A program made the translations under genes and the position numbers. This document shows positions 1-10,506 of a stretch of DNA of 64,000 nucleotides, one piece after another. The notes under the pieces are model-generated. The model ran no database searches, was not told the origin of the DNA, and saw only the letters and a list, made by a program, of their open reading frames with translations. The stretch's first letter is position 1; every line of letters begins with the position of its first letter. The stretch spans positions 45,095 to 109,094 of the forward strand of contig NZ_PKEK01000099.1 of NCBI RefSeq assembly GCF_002863225.1. The letters are read 5' to 3'. The stretch comes from Mycobacterium sp. (GTDB lineage Bacteria > Actinomycetota > Actinomycetes > Mycobacteriales > Mycobacteriaceae).

Positions 1-294
1 AGTTACCGGAAATGCCTGCGCCAGAACAGTAGTGACGGGCAGTCCGGAGTAGGCGTGGCCGAGGTCGGCGTGCAGCACCCCACCGAGGTAGTGCAGGTAC
101 TGCAACCAGAACGGATCGTCGAGGTGATATTGCGCCCGCAATTGGGCGGCCACCGCCGGACTCAGCGGCCGATCACCACCCAGTGCCGCGATGGGATCCC
201 CGGGTAGCAGAAACACCATGCCGTAGATCAGCAGCGTCGCTCCCAGAAAGACCGGGATCATGGCCGCGATGCGGCGCGCGATGTACCACCCCAC
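1..294 (-). CDS. dppB: Dpp-type peptide ABC transporter permease, N-terminal part (runs off the window)
   Basis: Translating the minus strand from a GTG at 294 gives 98 residues, beginning VGWYIARRIAAMIPVFLG and continuing into a hydrophobic helix that ends in LLPGDP. That is the typical N-terminus of DppB/OppB permeases, which form half of the membrane channel of oligopeptide ABC importers. The GTG lies one base after the stop of the binding-protein gene, so the two are co-transcribed. The rest of the protein and any DppC/DppD genes lie left of base 1. In M. tuberculosis the counterpart is, from memory, Rv3665c. Confidence 0.85.
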   Translation of the reverse strand, partial: MGWYIARRIAAMIPVFLGATLLIYGMVFLLPGDPIAALGGDRPLSPAVAAQLRAQYHLDDPFWLQYLHYLGGVLHADLGHAYSGLPVTTVLAQAFPVT

Positions 295-295
295 G

Positions 296-1915
296 TCAGG
301 TCTTCACGATGCGTTCGTAGTCGGGTAGCCCGTTCCAGGTCAGCGCCACGTGGCTGACCGCTGCAGAGCGGCCGGCCACCGCGACGGTGTACCACAGTGG
401 CACAACAGGCATGTCCTGCAACAGGATTCGCTGCGCGTCGTTGGCTCGCGTGAATGACTGCGGCAGGTTGGGCGCGGCCTCCGCCGCGGCGATGGCGGCG
501 TCGAACCGTGAATTGGAATAGCCGACGTCGTTGGCGCCGGCGTGGGTGACGAACAACGGCTCCAAGAAGTCCAGCATCGACGGGAAGTCGCCCTGCCAGC
601 CGGCCCGGAACGCGGTGGCTATCGTGCGAGTCGTTATCTGCGTGCGGAAACCGGCAAAGGTCGGCTGTGGGGCGCCGACGGCGTCGATCTTCAGGGTGTT
701 CTTGATGCTGTTGGCCACCGCGTCGATCCATTCTTGATGGGACCCGTCGGCGTTGTATGAGATCGCGTACCGGCCAGACCATTTCGAGATAGCGTCGGCC
801 TGCGCCCACAATGCCCTGGCACGTTCGGGATCGAAGTCGAGGGCGTGGTTGCCCTCGATGCCGGAGTCGTAGCCCGGCAGCGAGCTGGCGGTGAATTCGC
901 GGGCCGGTGCGCGAGCTCCGGAGAAGATCTTGCCGCAGATCTGATCCCGATTCACCGCTGCCGAAAGCGCCAGGCGGCGCAGGCGGCCCTCCTCACCGGA
1001 GAAGTGCGGGAGCCGCAACGGGGTGTCCAAGGTCTGATTGGCCGCAGCCGGCGCGCTCACCGCGCGGTCGCCGAGGTCGCGGCGGTAAACGGTCAGCACA
1101 CTGGGCGGAATGGTGTCCAGCACATCGAGATTGCCTCCCAGCAGGTCGGCGTACGCGGTGTCGAGGTTGGCGTAGAAGACGAACCGCAGACCTTTGTTCT
1201 GCGGCATCCGGTTGCCGTGATAGTCGGGGTTGACGACCATGTCGAGCTTGACGTTGTGCTGCCAGGCCGGGATGTTCGGCTGGTCGGCCAGCCGGTATGG
1301 ACCGTTGCCGACCGGATGCTGGCCGAATGCCGTGATGTCGTTCCACGCCGTGCTGGGCAGCGGGTAGAACGGCGAAAACCCCAGTCGCAGCTTGAAATCG
1401 ATGGTCGGCCCCTTCAGCCGCACGGTGAATTCACGGTCGCTGACGACCTGCAGACCCGACATCGTGGTCACGCTCGGCTTCGCGGCGGCCACCTCGTCGA
1501 AGCCGGCAATGGGAGCGAAAAAGCTCTGCTGCAGTTGAGCATTGGAGGCCAGCGCGCCGTAGTTCCAGGCGTCGACGAAAGAGTGCGCGGTGACCGGTGA
1601 GCCGTCGCTGAAGGTCCAGCCCGGTTTCAGCCTGATCCGGTAGTTGACGTCGTCGTCGGTCTCGATCGACTCGGCGACTTCCAGCGCCGGTGTGCCCTTG
1701 GCGTCATACGACATCAGGCCGGCGAACAGTCGGTCGACGATCCTGCCGCCGTTGCTGTCGTTGGTGTTGGTGGGGATCAGCGGGTTCTGCGGTTCACCGG
1801 CGTTGACGATCACCACGTCGGTTCGGACGGCGTCCACCCCGCAGCCGGCCAACGAGGCGGCAACCAGCATCGCGGTCGCCGTAGCCGCGATCGCGCGGAG
1901 ATGTCGAACGATCAA
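296..1915 (-). CDS. dppA: Peptide ABC transporter substrate-binding lipoprotein
   Basis: About 539 residues with the SBP_bac_5 (DppA/OppA) architecture: an N-terminal signal, a lipobox ending SLAGC with Cys at about residue 25, then the family's typical segments such as LKPGWTFSDGSPVTAHSFVDAWN. It should be anchored outside the membrane and deliver peptides, or in mycobacteria possibly heme, to the permease. I chose the TTG at 1915 because it overlaps the stop of the upstream TetR gene as TTGA and places a normal signal peptide just before the lipobox. An ATG at 1972 would add 19 residues lying inside the regulator gene. The M. tuberculosis counterpart is, from memory, Rv3666c. Confidence 0.88.
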   Translation of the reverse strand: MIVRHLRAIAATATAMLVAASLAGCGVDAVRTDVVIVNAGEPQNPLIPTNTNDSNGGRIVDRLFAGLMSYDAKGTPALEVAESIETDDDVNYRIRLKPGWTFSDGSPVTAHSFVDAWNYGALASNAQLQQSFFAPIAGFDEVAAAKPSVTTMSGLQVVSDREFTVRLKGPTIDFKLRLGFSPFYPLPSTAWNDITAFGQHPVGNGPYRLADQPNIPAWQHNVKLDMVVNPDYHGNRMPQNKGLRFVFYANLDTAYADLLGGNLDVLDTIPPSVLTVYRRDLGDRAVSAPAAANQTLDTPLRLPHFSGEEGRLRRLALSAAVNRDQICGKIFSGARAPAREFTASSLPGYDSGIEGNHALDFDPERARALWAQADAISKWSGRYAISYNADGSHQEWIDAVANSIKNTLKIDAVGAPQPTFAGFRTQITTRTIATAFRAGWQGDFPSMLDFLEPLFVTHAGANDVGYSNSRFDAAIAAAEAAPNLPQSFTRANDAQRILLQDMPVVPLWYTVAVAGRSAAVSHVALTWNGLPDYERIVKT

Positions 1916-2502
1916 GAACGCTCCACCCTGTCGACTGATCTCGACGGGGAGATCAGTCGCTGAATGAGCCATCCCACCAAATGATTACGCGTATCGGGAT
2001 CGCGCGCGGGCTCGTGCAGATGGATGCCTTCGATGACGGCGATGATGGCGGCGGCGGCCATCTCGGCGTCGGCGTCAGCCACCCCCGCGGACCTGAAGGC
2101 CGCGGCCGCGCGTCCACTCAGCGCCTCGTGGAAATCCTGGTGCACAGCGGCGACGGCCGGCGAATGCCGTGCGCGTTCGTGCACGGTCGTCGTGAGTTTT
2201 GCCACCTCGTCGAGTTCTGTCAGCGCTGACATCGCGCGAGCCAGCACCGGCTGTTCGGAGTCGGCATCAGCTGTCGTAACGGCTCGCTCGAGTCGTCGCC
2301 TCAGCACGGCGGCAAGCAACTCGTCCTTACCAGCGAAGTACCAGTAGATGGAATTGCTGGCCACGCCGGCGGCGCGCGCGATCGCCGCCATCGTGGTCAG
2401 TTCGTAACCGTCGCTCAGCAACAGATCTTCGGCGGCGTCCAGGATCAGAGCGATCTTCTCAGCTCGGTCGATGTGCTGCCGATTGGGTGGCATAGCTGGC
2501 AT
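1912..2502 (-). CDS. TetR/AcrR family transcriptional regulator
   Basis: About 196 residues. Residues 15-60 hold a standard TetR helix-turn-helix (ILDAAEDLLLSDGYELTT, then TMAAIARAAGVASNSIYWYF), followed by a variable ligand-binding region. The start is uncertain: ATGs at 2502, 2493 and 2544 are in frame and none has a clear Shine-Dalgarno. The ATG at 2544 lies inside the palindromic operator, which argues for an internal start. The gene is divergent from a dehydrogenase, and its stop overlaps the dppA start by four bases, so regulator and transporter are probably one transcript. I recall no TetR gene at this position in M. tuberculosis, so it may be a local insertion. Confidence 0.88.
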   Translation of the reverse strand: MPAMPPNRQHIDRAEKIALILDAAEDLLLSDGYELTTMAAIARAAGVASNSIYWYFAGKDELLAAVLRRRLERAVTTADADSEQPVLARAMSALTELDEVAKLTTTVHERARHSPAVAAVHQDFHEALSGRAAAAFRSAGVADADAEMAAAAIIAVIEGIHLHEPARDPDTRNHLVGWLIQRLISPSRSVDRVERS

Positions 2503-2530
2503 CTTGACGGGCGCACAATCGGCTGGCAAG

Positions 2531-2551
2531 CTCTTGAATGTCATTCAAGAG
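2531..2551. promoter_or_regulatory. Perfect 21-bp palindrome, probable TetR operator
   Basis: The arms CTCTTGAATG and CATTCAAGAG are exact inverted repeats flanking a single central T. The site sits between the divergent TetR and dehydrogenase genes, 32 bases before the dehydrogenase ATG. Position, symmetry and length fit autoregulation and co-control of the dehydrogenase by the adjacent TetR protein. Binding is inferred. Confidence 0.75.
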
Positions 2552-2582
2552 ATTACATCCGTCGACCAAGGAGCTTTTCGCC

Positions 2583-3461
2583 ATGAGCAGACCGCGCAGC
2601 TTGCAAGGCAAAGTGGCGCTGGTGACCGGCGCCTCACAGGGCCTGGGACAGTTCCTCTCGGTCCAGCTCGCCGCGGAAGGCGCCAACGTGGTGCTGGTCG
2701 CGAGGAACCACGCCCGCCTCGACGCGTTGCAGGACCAGATCGTGGCGGCAGGCGGTACGGCACTGAGCGTGCCCACCGACATCACTGATGAGGCCGAGTG
2801 CGACCGGATGATCGAGAAGGCCGTCGGCCATTTCGGCGGCATCGACATCCTGGTTCTCAACGCCGGTTCGGCCACCTACGGCAGGCTCGACGAATTGCAC
2901 AGCTTCGCCCCGATTCGCGACTCGATGGCGATCAACTTCTTCGGCGCCGCATACCCGACCTTCAAGGCGATCGACCATCTGATCGAACGGAAGGGTCTGA
3001 TCGCCTACGTGACGTCCGGCAGCGGGCATCTGCCCATGGCGGGCTACCTCGGCTACACGACCAGCAAGCACGCGATGAACGGATTCTTCGAGGCGCTGCG
3101 GCTCGAGATGGTCCCGCACGGTGTGGACGTGCTGACGATCAATCCCGGCGACATGTACAGCGACGACGGGGCCGGTCGAACCTTCTTTGCGCCTGATGGC
3201 AGTCAGCACAAGATCGATCTATCCATCAAGCGCGACAACGACATAGCTCGCGTTCCCGCCAGCACTGTTGCCAAGAAGTGCGTTAGCGCGATTCGTGACC
3301 GCAGGCGCGAGCTCGATCTGTCGCCGGCGACCCAGAAACTAGCAACCGTGGCACGCGCGATCGCACCCGCCCTGGTCGATCGCCGCATTTACGACAGGGT
3401 CGGCCACATGCGGTCGGCGTTCGCCAACGAAGCGGCGCTGCTGGCGAAAGCCGATGAATAG
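2583..3461 (+). CDS. Short-chain dehydrogenase/reductase (SDR)
   Basis: 292 residues with classical SDR signatures: the nucleotide-binding TGASQGLG near residue 17, NAG after strand 4, a catalytic serine in TSGSG, and YTTSK as the YxxxK active site. The substrate is unknown. The sequence loosely resembles 3-ketodihydrosphingosine reductase-type SDRs. The ATG at 2583 is chosen because AAGGAG lies nine bases upstream; a longer frame from 2538 would start inside the operator palindrome. It is divergent from the TetR gene and probably repressed by it, so its substrate or a related molecule may be the TetR ligand. Confidence 0.87.
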   Translation: MSRPRSLQGKVALVTGASQGLGQFLSVQLAAEGANVVLVARNHARLDALQDQIVAAGGTALSVPTDITDEAECDRMIEKAVGHFGGIDILVLNAGSATYGRLDELHSFAPIRDSMAINFFGAAYPTFKAIDHLIERKGLIAYVTSGSGHLPMAGYLGYTTSKHAMNGFFEALRLEMVPHGVDVLTINPGDMYSDDGAGRTFFAPDGSQHKIDLSIKRDNDIARVPASTVAKKCVSAIRDRRRELDLSPATQKLATVARAIAPALVDRRIYDRVGHMRSAFANEAALLAKADE

Positions 3462-3522
3462 CCCGGTATCACTACCCTGTTCCGCAACGGCCGATCGACC
3501 GTAAGGCCACCGGGCTAGGCTC

Positions 3523-5481
<1,959 letters not shown>

Positions 5482-6186
5482 TTACGCCGGGATCGGGACG
5501 AACCCCATGCCGGGACGGTTCTTTGCCTGAAGATCGGCCAGGTCGGCGTTGATCGATTGCACCACCGCCGGCGTGTGCAGCGGAATGTACTTGGTGACGC
5601 AGACCGGCAGGTTCTCGCTGAACGCACCGTGGATCATGCCGACCAGCTGATCGTTGACCGTCACGGGGGCGCCCGAGTCGCCCGGCTGTCCGCACACCTG
5701 CATGAGGATCGTGCCCGGCTCCTGTCCGGGGCCCCAGGTGACACCGCAGGAGTTACCGGTGGTGCGGCCCTGCTTGCACGCGATCTGCCCGGATGACGGA
5801 TCCGGCCCGATTCCGTTGATGGCAAAACCACCAAAGTTGGCCTGCGGCAACACTTTCGCTTTGTCGAATTGAATCACCGCGTAATCGAGACCGTCGTTGC
5901 CGGACACCATGACACCGATGTTGCCGCGGCCTTTGGCCTCCTCGGCAGCGACCACGGCGCCCGGGCCGCCGCAATGCGCGGAGGTGAAGCCAATCAGGTC
6001 GCCTTTGGGGTTGGTGCCTATCGCGGTCAAGGTGCACAGGGCGTCGCCGTTGACCAGGATTCCCGCACCGCCACCCAGCGGGATCCGGTCGTCCGCGCGC
6101 GCGGCGGCATCCTGCTGGCCGACGATCAGGGCGCACGCCGTGATCCAGGCAGCCGCGACCCGGAGCATCCGACGACCCGTGACCAT
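5482..6186 (-). CDS. Secreted trypsin-like serine protease
   Basis: About 234 residues. A basic N-terminus and hydrophobic stretch end near AAARA, a likely signal peptide cleavage site. The mature part has a chymotrypsin-fold triad: His71 in FTSAHCGG, Asp101 in GLDYAVIQF, and Ser171 in QPGDSGAPV. Several cysteines could form disulfides, as expected for an exported enzyme. The ATG at 6186 gives a compact signal peptide; upstream in-frame starts lie in sequence without signal character. It is convergent with acs, with the stops touching. From memory it matches Rv3668c, whose substrate I do not know. Confidence 0.85.
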   Translation of the reverse strand: MVTGRRMLRVAAAWITACALIVGQQDAAARADDRIPLGGGAGILVNGDALCTLTAIGTNPKGDLIGFTSAHCGGPGAVVAAEEAKGRGNIGVMVSGNDGLDYAVIQFDKAKVLPQANFGGFAINGIGPDPSSGQIACKQGRTTGNSCGVTWGPGQEPGTILMQVCGQPGDSGAPVTVNDQLVGMIHGAFSENLPVCVTKYIPLHTPAVVQSINADLADLQAKNRPGMGFVPIPA

Positions 6187-6367
6187 GGCCTGCAAAGTTG
6201 TCTCCCGTGCATGTTGGACGCGCACCCGACGGGGCGGCGCCAGTCTAGCCTCCTCCATGCCCGCCGTCACCGGTGCTCAAACCGCCTTGCCTCGTCTGGC
6301 GTCGCGCTGCATGGCAACATGAACCGCGTCGGAGCGTGCAGCCACATCCAGCTCGAGAGGACCGTCT

Positions 6368-6886
6368 GTGAGCAAGTCAGATCGAAAGAGCGGCGACGGC
6401 AAGGACGGGATTCCAAGCACGCTGACCAATATCCCGCTGACGGACCCGCACGCCTTGTCCGCCGAGCCGTCGATCGGTCAGCTGGTCAAAGACGCCACCG
6501 CGCAGATGTCCACTCTGGTGCGCGCCGAGGTCGAACTGGCCCGCTCGGAGATCACCCGTGACGTCAAGAAAGGGTTGACCGGCAGCGTCTTCTTCATCGC
6601 GGCGCTGGTGGTGCTGTTCTACTCGACCTTCTTCTTCTTTTTCTTCCTGGCCGAACTGCTGGACAACTGGCTGTGGCGCTGGGCTGCGTTCTTGATCGTG
6701 TTCGGGATCATGGTGGTGGTCACCGGTGTTCTCGCGCTGCTGGGCTTCCTGAAGGTGCGGCGCATCCGCGGCCCGCAACAGACCATCGAATCGGTGAAGG
6801 AAACCCGGTCTGCCCTGACGCCGGGTCATGACAAGCCCGCGGCGCCGGCCCTCAATCCAGGAACCACCGATCCTTCGGGTTGGTAG
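6368..6886 (+). CDS. Phage holin-like (DUF1469/Phage_holin_3_6 type) membrane protein
   Basis: 172 residues. A charged N-terminal region runs to about residue 65, with a helix rich in Glu and Arg. Two adjacent membrane spans follow at roughly 72-94, including a run of seven phenylalanines, and 101-127, then a basic Pro-rich tail. This matches the actinobacterial holin-superfamily DUF1469 layout. A GTG at 6368 follows GAGAGGA. The stop TAG is immediately followed by the ATG of the hydrolase gene, so the two are co-translated. From memory it equals Rv3669. No lysis role is implied. Confidence 0.8.
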   Translation: MSKSDRKSGDGKDGIPSTLTNIPLTDPHALSAEPSIGQLVKDATAQMSTLVRAEVELARSEITRDVKKGLTGSVFFIAALVVLFYSTFFFFFFLAELLDNWLWRWAAFLIVFGIMVVVTGVLALLGFLKVRRIRGPQQTIESVKETRSALTPGHDKPAAPALNPGTTDPSGW

Positions 6887-7846
6887 ATGGCCCCGCCAGA
6901 TCCGTCGGTAACCCGTATCGACGGGCCATGGCGCCATCTCGACGTGCACGCCAACGGCATCCGGTTCCATGTGGTCGAGGCGACGCCTGCCGACCGGGAC
7001 ACCCCGTCGACGGCCCTGCCGCTGGTGATCATGCTGCACGGCTTCGGCTCGTTCTGGTGGTCGTGGCGTCATCAGCTGCGCGGCCTGACCGGCGCTCGCG
7101 TGGTGGCGGTCGACCTTCGGGGCTACGGTGGCAGCGACAAACCGCCGCGCGGGTACGACGGCTGGACGCTGGCCGGTGACACCGCCGGACTCATCCGGGC
7201 GCTGGGGCACACGTCGGCGACGCTCATCGGTCACGCCGACGGTGGCCTGGTCTGCTGGGCCACGTCGGTGCTGCATTCGAGGCAGGTCCGCGCTATCGCG
7301 GTGATCAGCTCGCCGCACCCGGCCGCGCTGCGCCGCTCGGCGCTGACCCGTCGCGACCAGGGCCGGGCGCTATTGCCGTCACTGCTTCGCTACCAGGTGC
7401 CGGTCTGGCCGGAACGCGCGTTGACCCGCCATCACGGTGCCGAGCTGGAGCGCGTGATTCGCAGCCGCGCGGGCGCTAAATGGCTTGCCTCCGAGGACTT
7501 CTCCGAGACGATCGGACACCTGCGACAGGCCATCCAGATTCGGTCGGCCGCACACTGCGCGCTGGAATACCAGCGCTGGGCGGTCCGCAGCCAGCTGCGC
7601 GAGGAGGGTCGGCGGTTCATGCGTTCGATGAGCCGACCGTTCGGCATCCCGATGCTGCACATCCACGGCGACGAGGACCCCTACGTCCTGACCGATCCGG
7701 TCGAACGGACGCAGCGCTACGCCCCCCACAGCCGTTACGTATCAATTTCCGGCGCAGGGCATTTCAGTCACGAGGAGAAGCCGGACGAAGTCAACGGCCA
7801 CCTCTCGCGGTTCATCGACCGGGTCTACCGCTCACCACTCAGCTGA
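6887..7846 (+). CDS. ephE: Alpha/beta hydrolase, epoxide hydrolase family
   Basis: 319 residues with the alpha/beta hydrolase fold. The oxyanion-hole motif HGFGSFWWSW is near residue 51, the nucleophile elbow GHADGG places Asp118 as nucleophile, HGDEDPY carries the acid, and GAGHFSHEE carries the catalytic histidine. An Asp nucleophile favours an epoxide hydrolase or haloalkane dehalogenase over an esterase. It starts directly after the holin-like gene stop. Its last eight bases overlap the convergent marP gene. From memory it matches EphE (Rv3670); the physiological substrate is unknown. Confidence 0.88.
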   Translation: MAPPDPSVTRIDGPWRHLDVHANGIRFHVVEATPADRDTPSTALPLVIMLHGFGSFWWSWRHQLRGLTGARVVAVDLRGYGGSDKPPRGYDGWTLAGDTAGLIRALGHTSATLIGHADGGLVCWATSVLHSRQVRAIAVISSPHPAALRRSALTRRDQGRALLPSLLRYQVPVWPERALTRHHGAELERVIRSRAGAKWLASEDFSETIGHLRQAIQIRSAAHCALEYQRWAVRSQLREEGRRFMRSMSRPFGIPMLHIHGDEDPYVLTDPVERTQRYAPHSRYVSISGAGHFSHEEKPDEVNGHLSRFIDRVYRSPLS

Positions 7847-9029
7847 TGCATTCACCGGTCGGCACCGCAGCGGTGTCACCGATGTGCGCGAGCTGAGCCG
7901 CGACCTCTTTGGCCGTCAACACGAAGCCGGTATCGGTGTCGTCGACCGCCGCGCCGAACACGACGCCGATCACCTGCCCGTCGAGATCGATCAGCGGTCC
8001 ACCCGAATTGCCCTGCTCGACATTGGATCTGACGGTGTAGACCTCGCGATTGATGGTCGCTTTGCGATAGATGTCAGGGCCGTTGAGTTCGATCAGCTCA
8101 CGGATCCTGGCCGGCGTGGCCACGAAGCCACCGCCGCCCGGGTAGCCCATCACAATGCCCTCGGTCCCTGACGTCACCGGTGCGTTGGCGAACGCCAGCG
8201 GCGCGGCCGGCAGATGCGGCACCGACAAGATCGCGATGTCCACGGTCGGGTCGTAGGACACCACGGTCGCGTCGTAGGGGTTGCCGCTGGCCTCGACAGT
8301 GACGTTGTTCGATCCGGCGACCACGTGGGCGTTGGTCATCACGCGGTCCGGCGACAGCACAAACCCGCTGCCTTCCAATACTTTCGAGCAGGCCGGTGCG
8401 ATCGCGCGAATCTTCACCACGCTCGGCTCGGCGTTCTTGACGACGGGATTCTTCGACAGCGCCGCGTCCGGAGCGGCGACCGCGACGACCGGAGTACGGC
8501 TGAACGGCTCCAGCACCTGCGGCAGACCCGAGGTGTCCAGCAGCGCGGACAGCCGCTTGGGGACCGTCTTGAGCCACTCCGGCGCATAGTCGTTGACCTC
8601 GCCTAGCACCCGCGAACCTCGTACTGCCGCAGCCAAACTGGGCTGGCCCGCCGATGACGTCAGCGGGGTCGCGAGCAGCCACGCCGCCACCAGCACGACC
8701 ATCAGCTGGACCGCCACCCCGACCAGCGAGTCGAAGAACCTGACCGAGTTGCTCTGGATCGCACCACGGACCGCGCGGCCCAGCACCACACCGGCCACCT
8801 CGCCGACCACCACCAGCGCCAGGATCAGGAACAGCGCGGCGAACAGCTTGGCCCGCGGCGCGGCGACGTGCGCCACCAGGTGCGGGGCCAGCAGCACCCC
8901 GGCGATCGCGCCAAGCAGCACGCCGACGAACGACAGCAGCGACCCGAGCGCGCCCGAACGCCAACCCGAGACCGCCGCGATGAACGCGACCGCCAGGACC
9001 GCGATATCCAACCACTGTGAGGAGCTCAT
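7839..9029 (-). CDS. marP: Membrane-anchored periplasmic serine protease MarP (acid-resistance protease)
   Basis: 396 residues: an N-terminal CvpA-like domain with four membrane helices in about the first 150 residues, then a periplasmic chymotrypsin-like protease. The triad is His (about 235, in NAHVV), Asp (about 264, in PTVDIAIL) and Ser (about 342, in EQGNSGGPL). The two cysteines of the regulatory disulfide (APACSK and the C-terminal GECIS) are kept. MarP is needed for pH homeostasis in M. tuberculosis (Rv3671c) and cleaves the peptidoglycan hydrolase RipA. The motif before the serine is GNSGG, whereas I recall GDSGG in M. tuberculosis. ATG 9029 shares its A with the stop of the Nudix gene. 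Confidence 0.94.
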   Translation of the reverse strand: MSSSQWLDIAVLAVAFIAAVSGWRSGALGSLLSFVGVLLGAIAGVLLAPHLVAHVAAPRAKLFAALFLILALVVVGEVAGVVLGRAVRGAIQSNSVRFFDSLVGVAVQLMVVLVAAWLLATPLTSSAGQPSLAAAVRGSRVLGEVNDYAPEWLKTVPKRLSALLDTSGLPQVLEPFSRTPVVAVAAPDAALSKNPVVKNAEPSVVKIRAIAPACSKVLEGSGFVLSPDRVMTNAHVVAGSNNVTVEASGNPYDATVVSYDPTVDIAILSVPHLPAAPLAFANAPVTSGTEGIVMGYPGGGGFVATPARIRELIELNGPDIYRKATINREVYTVRSNVEQGNSGGPLIDLDGQVIGVVFGAAVDDTDTGFVLTAKEVAAQLAHIGDTAAVPTGECIS

Positions 9030-9844
9030 CACGCATCTTCCTCGTCGCCGACCAGTGCCATTGCTTCGTCCAACTCGCGAACGTCGTTGGTATCCCAGGG
9101 CTTTGCCCAACCAGCGACGTCCAACATCGCAGAAATCACCTGACCGGTGAATCCCCAGACCAGCATCTCGTTCAACAGAAATGCCGGCCCGGCGAAGCGG
9201 CGGCTGAGGGCGCGGCGGTACACCGTCAGCCGATTGGCGGGATTGATGAAGGCCCGGACCGGAACCCGAGCCACGATTGCTGTCTCCGCCTGATCCACCA
9301 CGGCGACCGGGCCCGGGTCAGGCGAATAGGCCAGCACGGGAACGACGTGAAATCCCGACGGCGCGATGAAGGTTCGCTCCATCGTGACCAGCGGATGCAG
9401 TCTGCTGGTGTCGATCCCGGTCTCCTCCCGCGCCTCGCGCAGCGCGGTGTCCACCGGCCCGGTGTCGCCGGGATCGGCTGCGCCGCCGGGGAATGCGGCC
9501 TGGCCGGCGTGGTGGCGCAGCGACGAGGCCCGCACGATCAGCAGCAAGTCGGCGTCGTCGGGCAGGGAATCGGTTGCGGCGCCACCGGACTCGGCGACCG
9601 GTGGACCAGAAAACAGCACCAGCACCGCCGCTTCGCGTCCCTTGGCGCCGTTCAGTGCTTTAGAGGCCGTCACCATGGCCCGGACATCTGCGGGCAGCCG
9701 CCGTTTGTACACCTCAGGCATCTCACCGACGTTGTCGATCAGGGGCCGCAACCAGGGCGGGCCGAGTTCGGGCGTCAACAGCTCGGTGGTTCCCCGATGG
9801 CCGCGATCCGCGTCGAGGCGTTGGGGCGTGCCGCCTCCGGTCAC
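9029..9844 (-). CDS. Nudix hydrolase, CoA pyrophosphatase-like
   Basis: 271 residues. A Nudix box is visible as FPGGAADPGDTGPVDTALRE followed by AREETGID, preceded by SSLRHHAGQ. That combination is typical of the NudL/CoA diphosphatase branch (UPF0035), which hydrolyses CoA or acyl-CoA to phosphopantetheine products. The GTG at 9844 overlaps the stop of the upstream thioredoxin-like gene by four bases, and its stop overlaps the marP start by one base, so the three genes form a tight operon. From memory, Rv3672c. Substrate specificity is inferred from the motif only. Confidence 0.88.
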   Translation of the reverse strand: MTGGGTPQRLDADRGHRGTTELLTPELGPPWLRPLIDNVGEMPEVYKRRLPADVRAMVTASKALNGAKGREAAVLVLFSGPPVAESGGAATDSLPDDADLLLIVRASSLRHHAGQAAFPGGAADPGDTGPVDTALREAREETGIDTSRLHPLVTMERTFIAPSGFHVVPVLAYSPDPGPVAVVDQAETAIVARVPVRAFINPANRLTVYRRALSRRFAGPAFLLNEMLVWGFTGQVISAMLDVAGWAKPWDTNDVRELDEAMALVGDEEDA

Positions 9845-10500
9845 CGGCGCCCCCTTCGTGCGTCCAGCCGCCCGACCGCGTCCGTAATCTCGTCGGCAGT
9901 CGCGAAAGCGCGGGGCAGCGTCCCCGCAACGCTACCGTCCGAGTCCAGCACGACCGTCGCGGGCATCACGTTGGGCACCCGCAGTGCCGCGGCCACCCGG
10001 CGGCCACCGTCCTGCAGTGTCGGCAGCCGGACACCCAGCTCGGCCAGCCGCATCAGCGCTGCCGCCTCGTTCTCGTCCTGGTGCACGGTCACCACCGTCA
10101 CCTCCGAGCCCATCCGGCGCTGATATTCGGCCATGGCGGGGAGTTCAGCCGCGCACGGGGCGCACCAGTAAGCCCACAGGTTGAGCACCACCCGGTGCCC
10201 GACCAGCGCCGGCCCGACGTCGACGACTGAGCCGTCGGCCGCGCAGTCGACAGTCACGCCATCCAACGCGGCCGGGCCCGGCCGGCCACTGGGCCGAGGG
10301 CACGGGGTCAGGTCCGCACGCTGCCGCGGGCCGGCAAGCGCCGCCGCGGTGTCGGCGTCGCGATGTTCGCGGGCCGGGCCGGTCGATTCCGGCGCCGGCG
10401 AATGCGACACGTCGCGCAGCGCCACCACCAATGCGGCGATCAACGCCGCCACCACCGTCAAGACCACGAAGGTCCAGCGGGCGGCGCGGGTGGTTTGCAC
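9841..10500 (-). CDS. Membrane-anchored thioredoxin-like (TlpA-type) protein
   Basis: 219 residues: one N-terminal membrane span at about 9-28, a variable extracytoplasmic linker, then a TlpA/ResA-like thioredoxin fold with the WCAPC redox motif (Cys113, Cys116) and the cis-proline region VMPATVVLD. It probably reduces or forms disulfides in exported proteins. It heads the Trx-Nudix-marP operon. MarP itself carries a disulfide, so a functional link is plausible but inferred. Extra cysteines at about 67 and 86 precede the fold. From memory it matches Rv3673c. Confidence 0.87.
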   Translation of the reverse strand: MQTTRAARWTFVVLTVVAALIAALVVALRDVSHSPAPESTGPAREHRDADTAAALAGPRQRADLTPCPRPSGRPGPAALDGVTVDCAADGSVVDVGPALVGHRVVLNLWAYWCAPCAAELPAMAEYQRRMGSEVTVVTVHQDENEAAALMRLAELGVRLPTLQDGGRRVAAALRVPNVMPATVVLDSDGSVAGTLPRAFATADEITDAVGRLDARRGRR

Positions 10501-10506
10501 GCGGTG

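Noticed and set aside
6599..6660. Seven consecutive Phe codons as a sequencing error or frameshift in the holin-like gene
   Set aside because: The TTC/TTT run lies in a membrane helix, the frame continues normally, and the stop abuts the next gene as expected.
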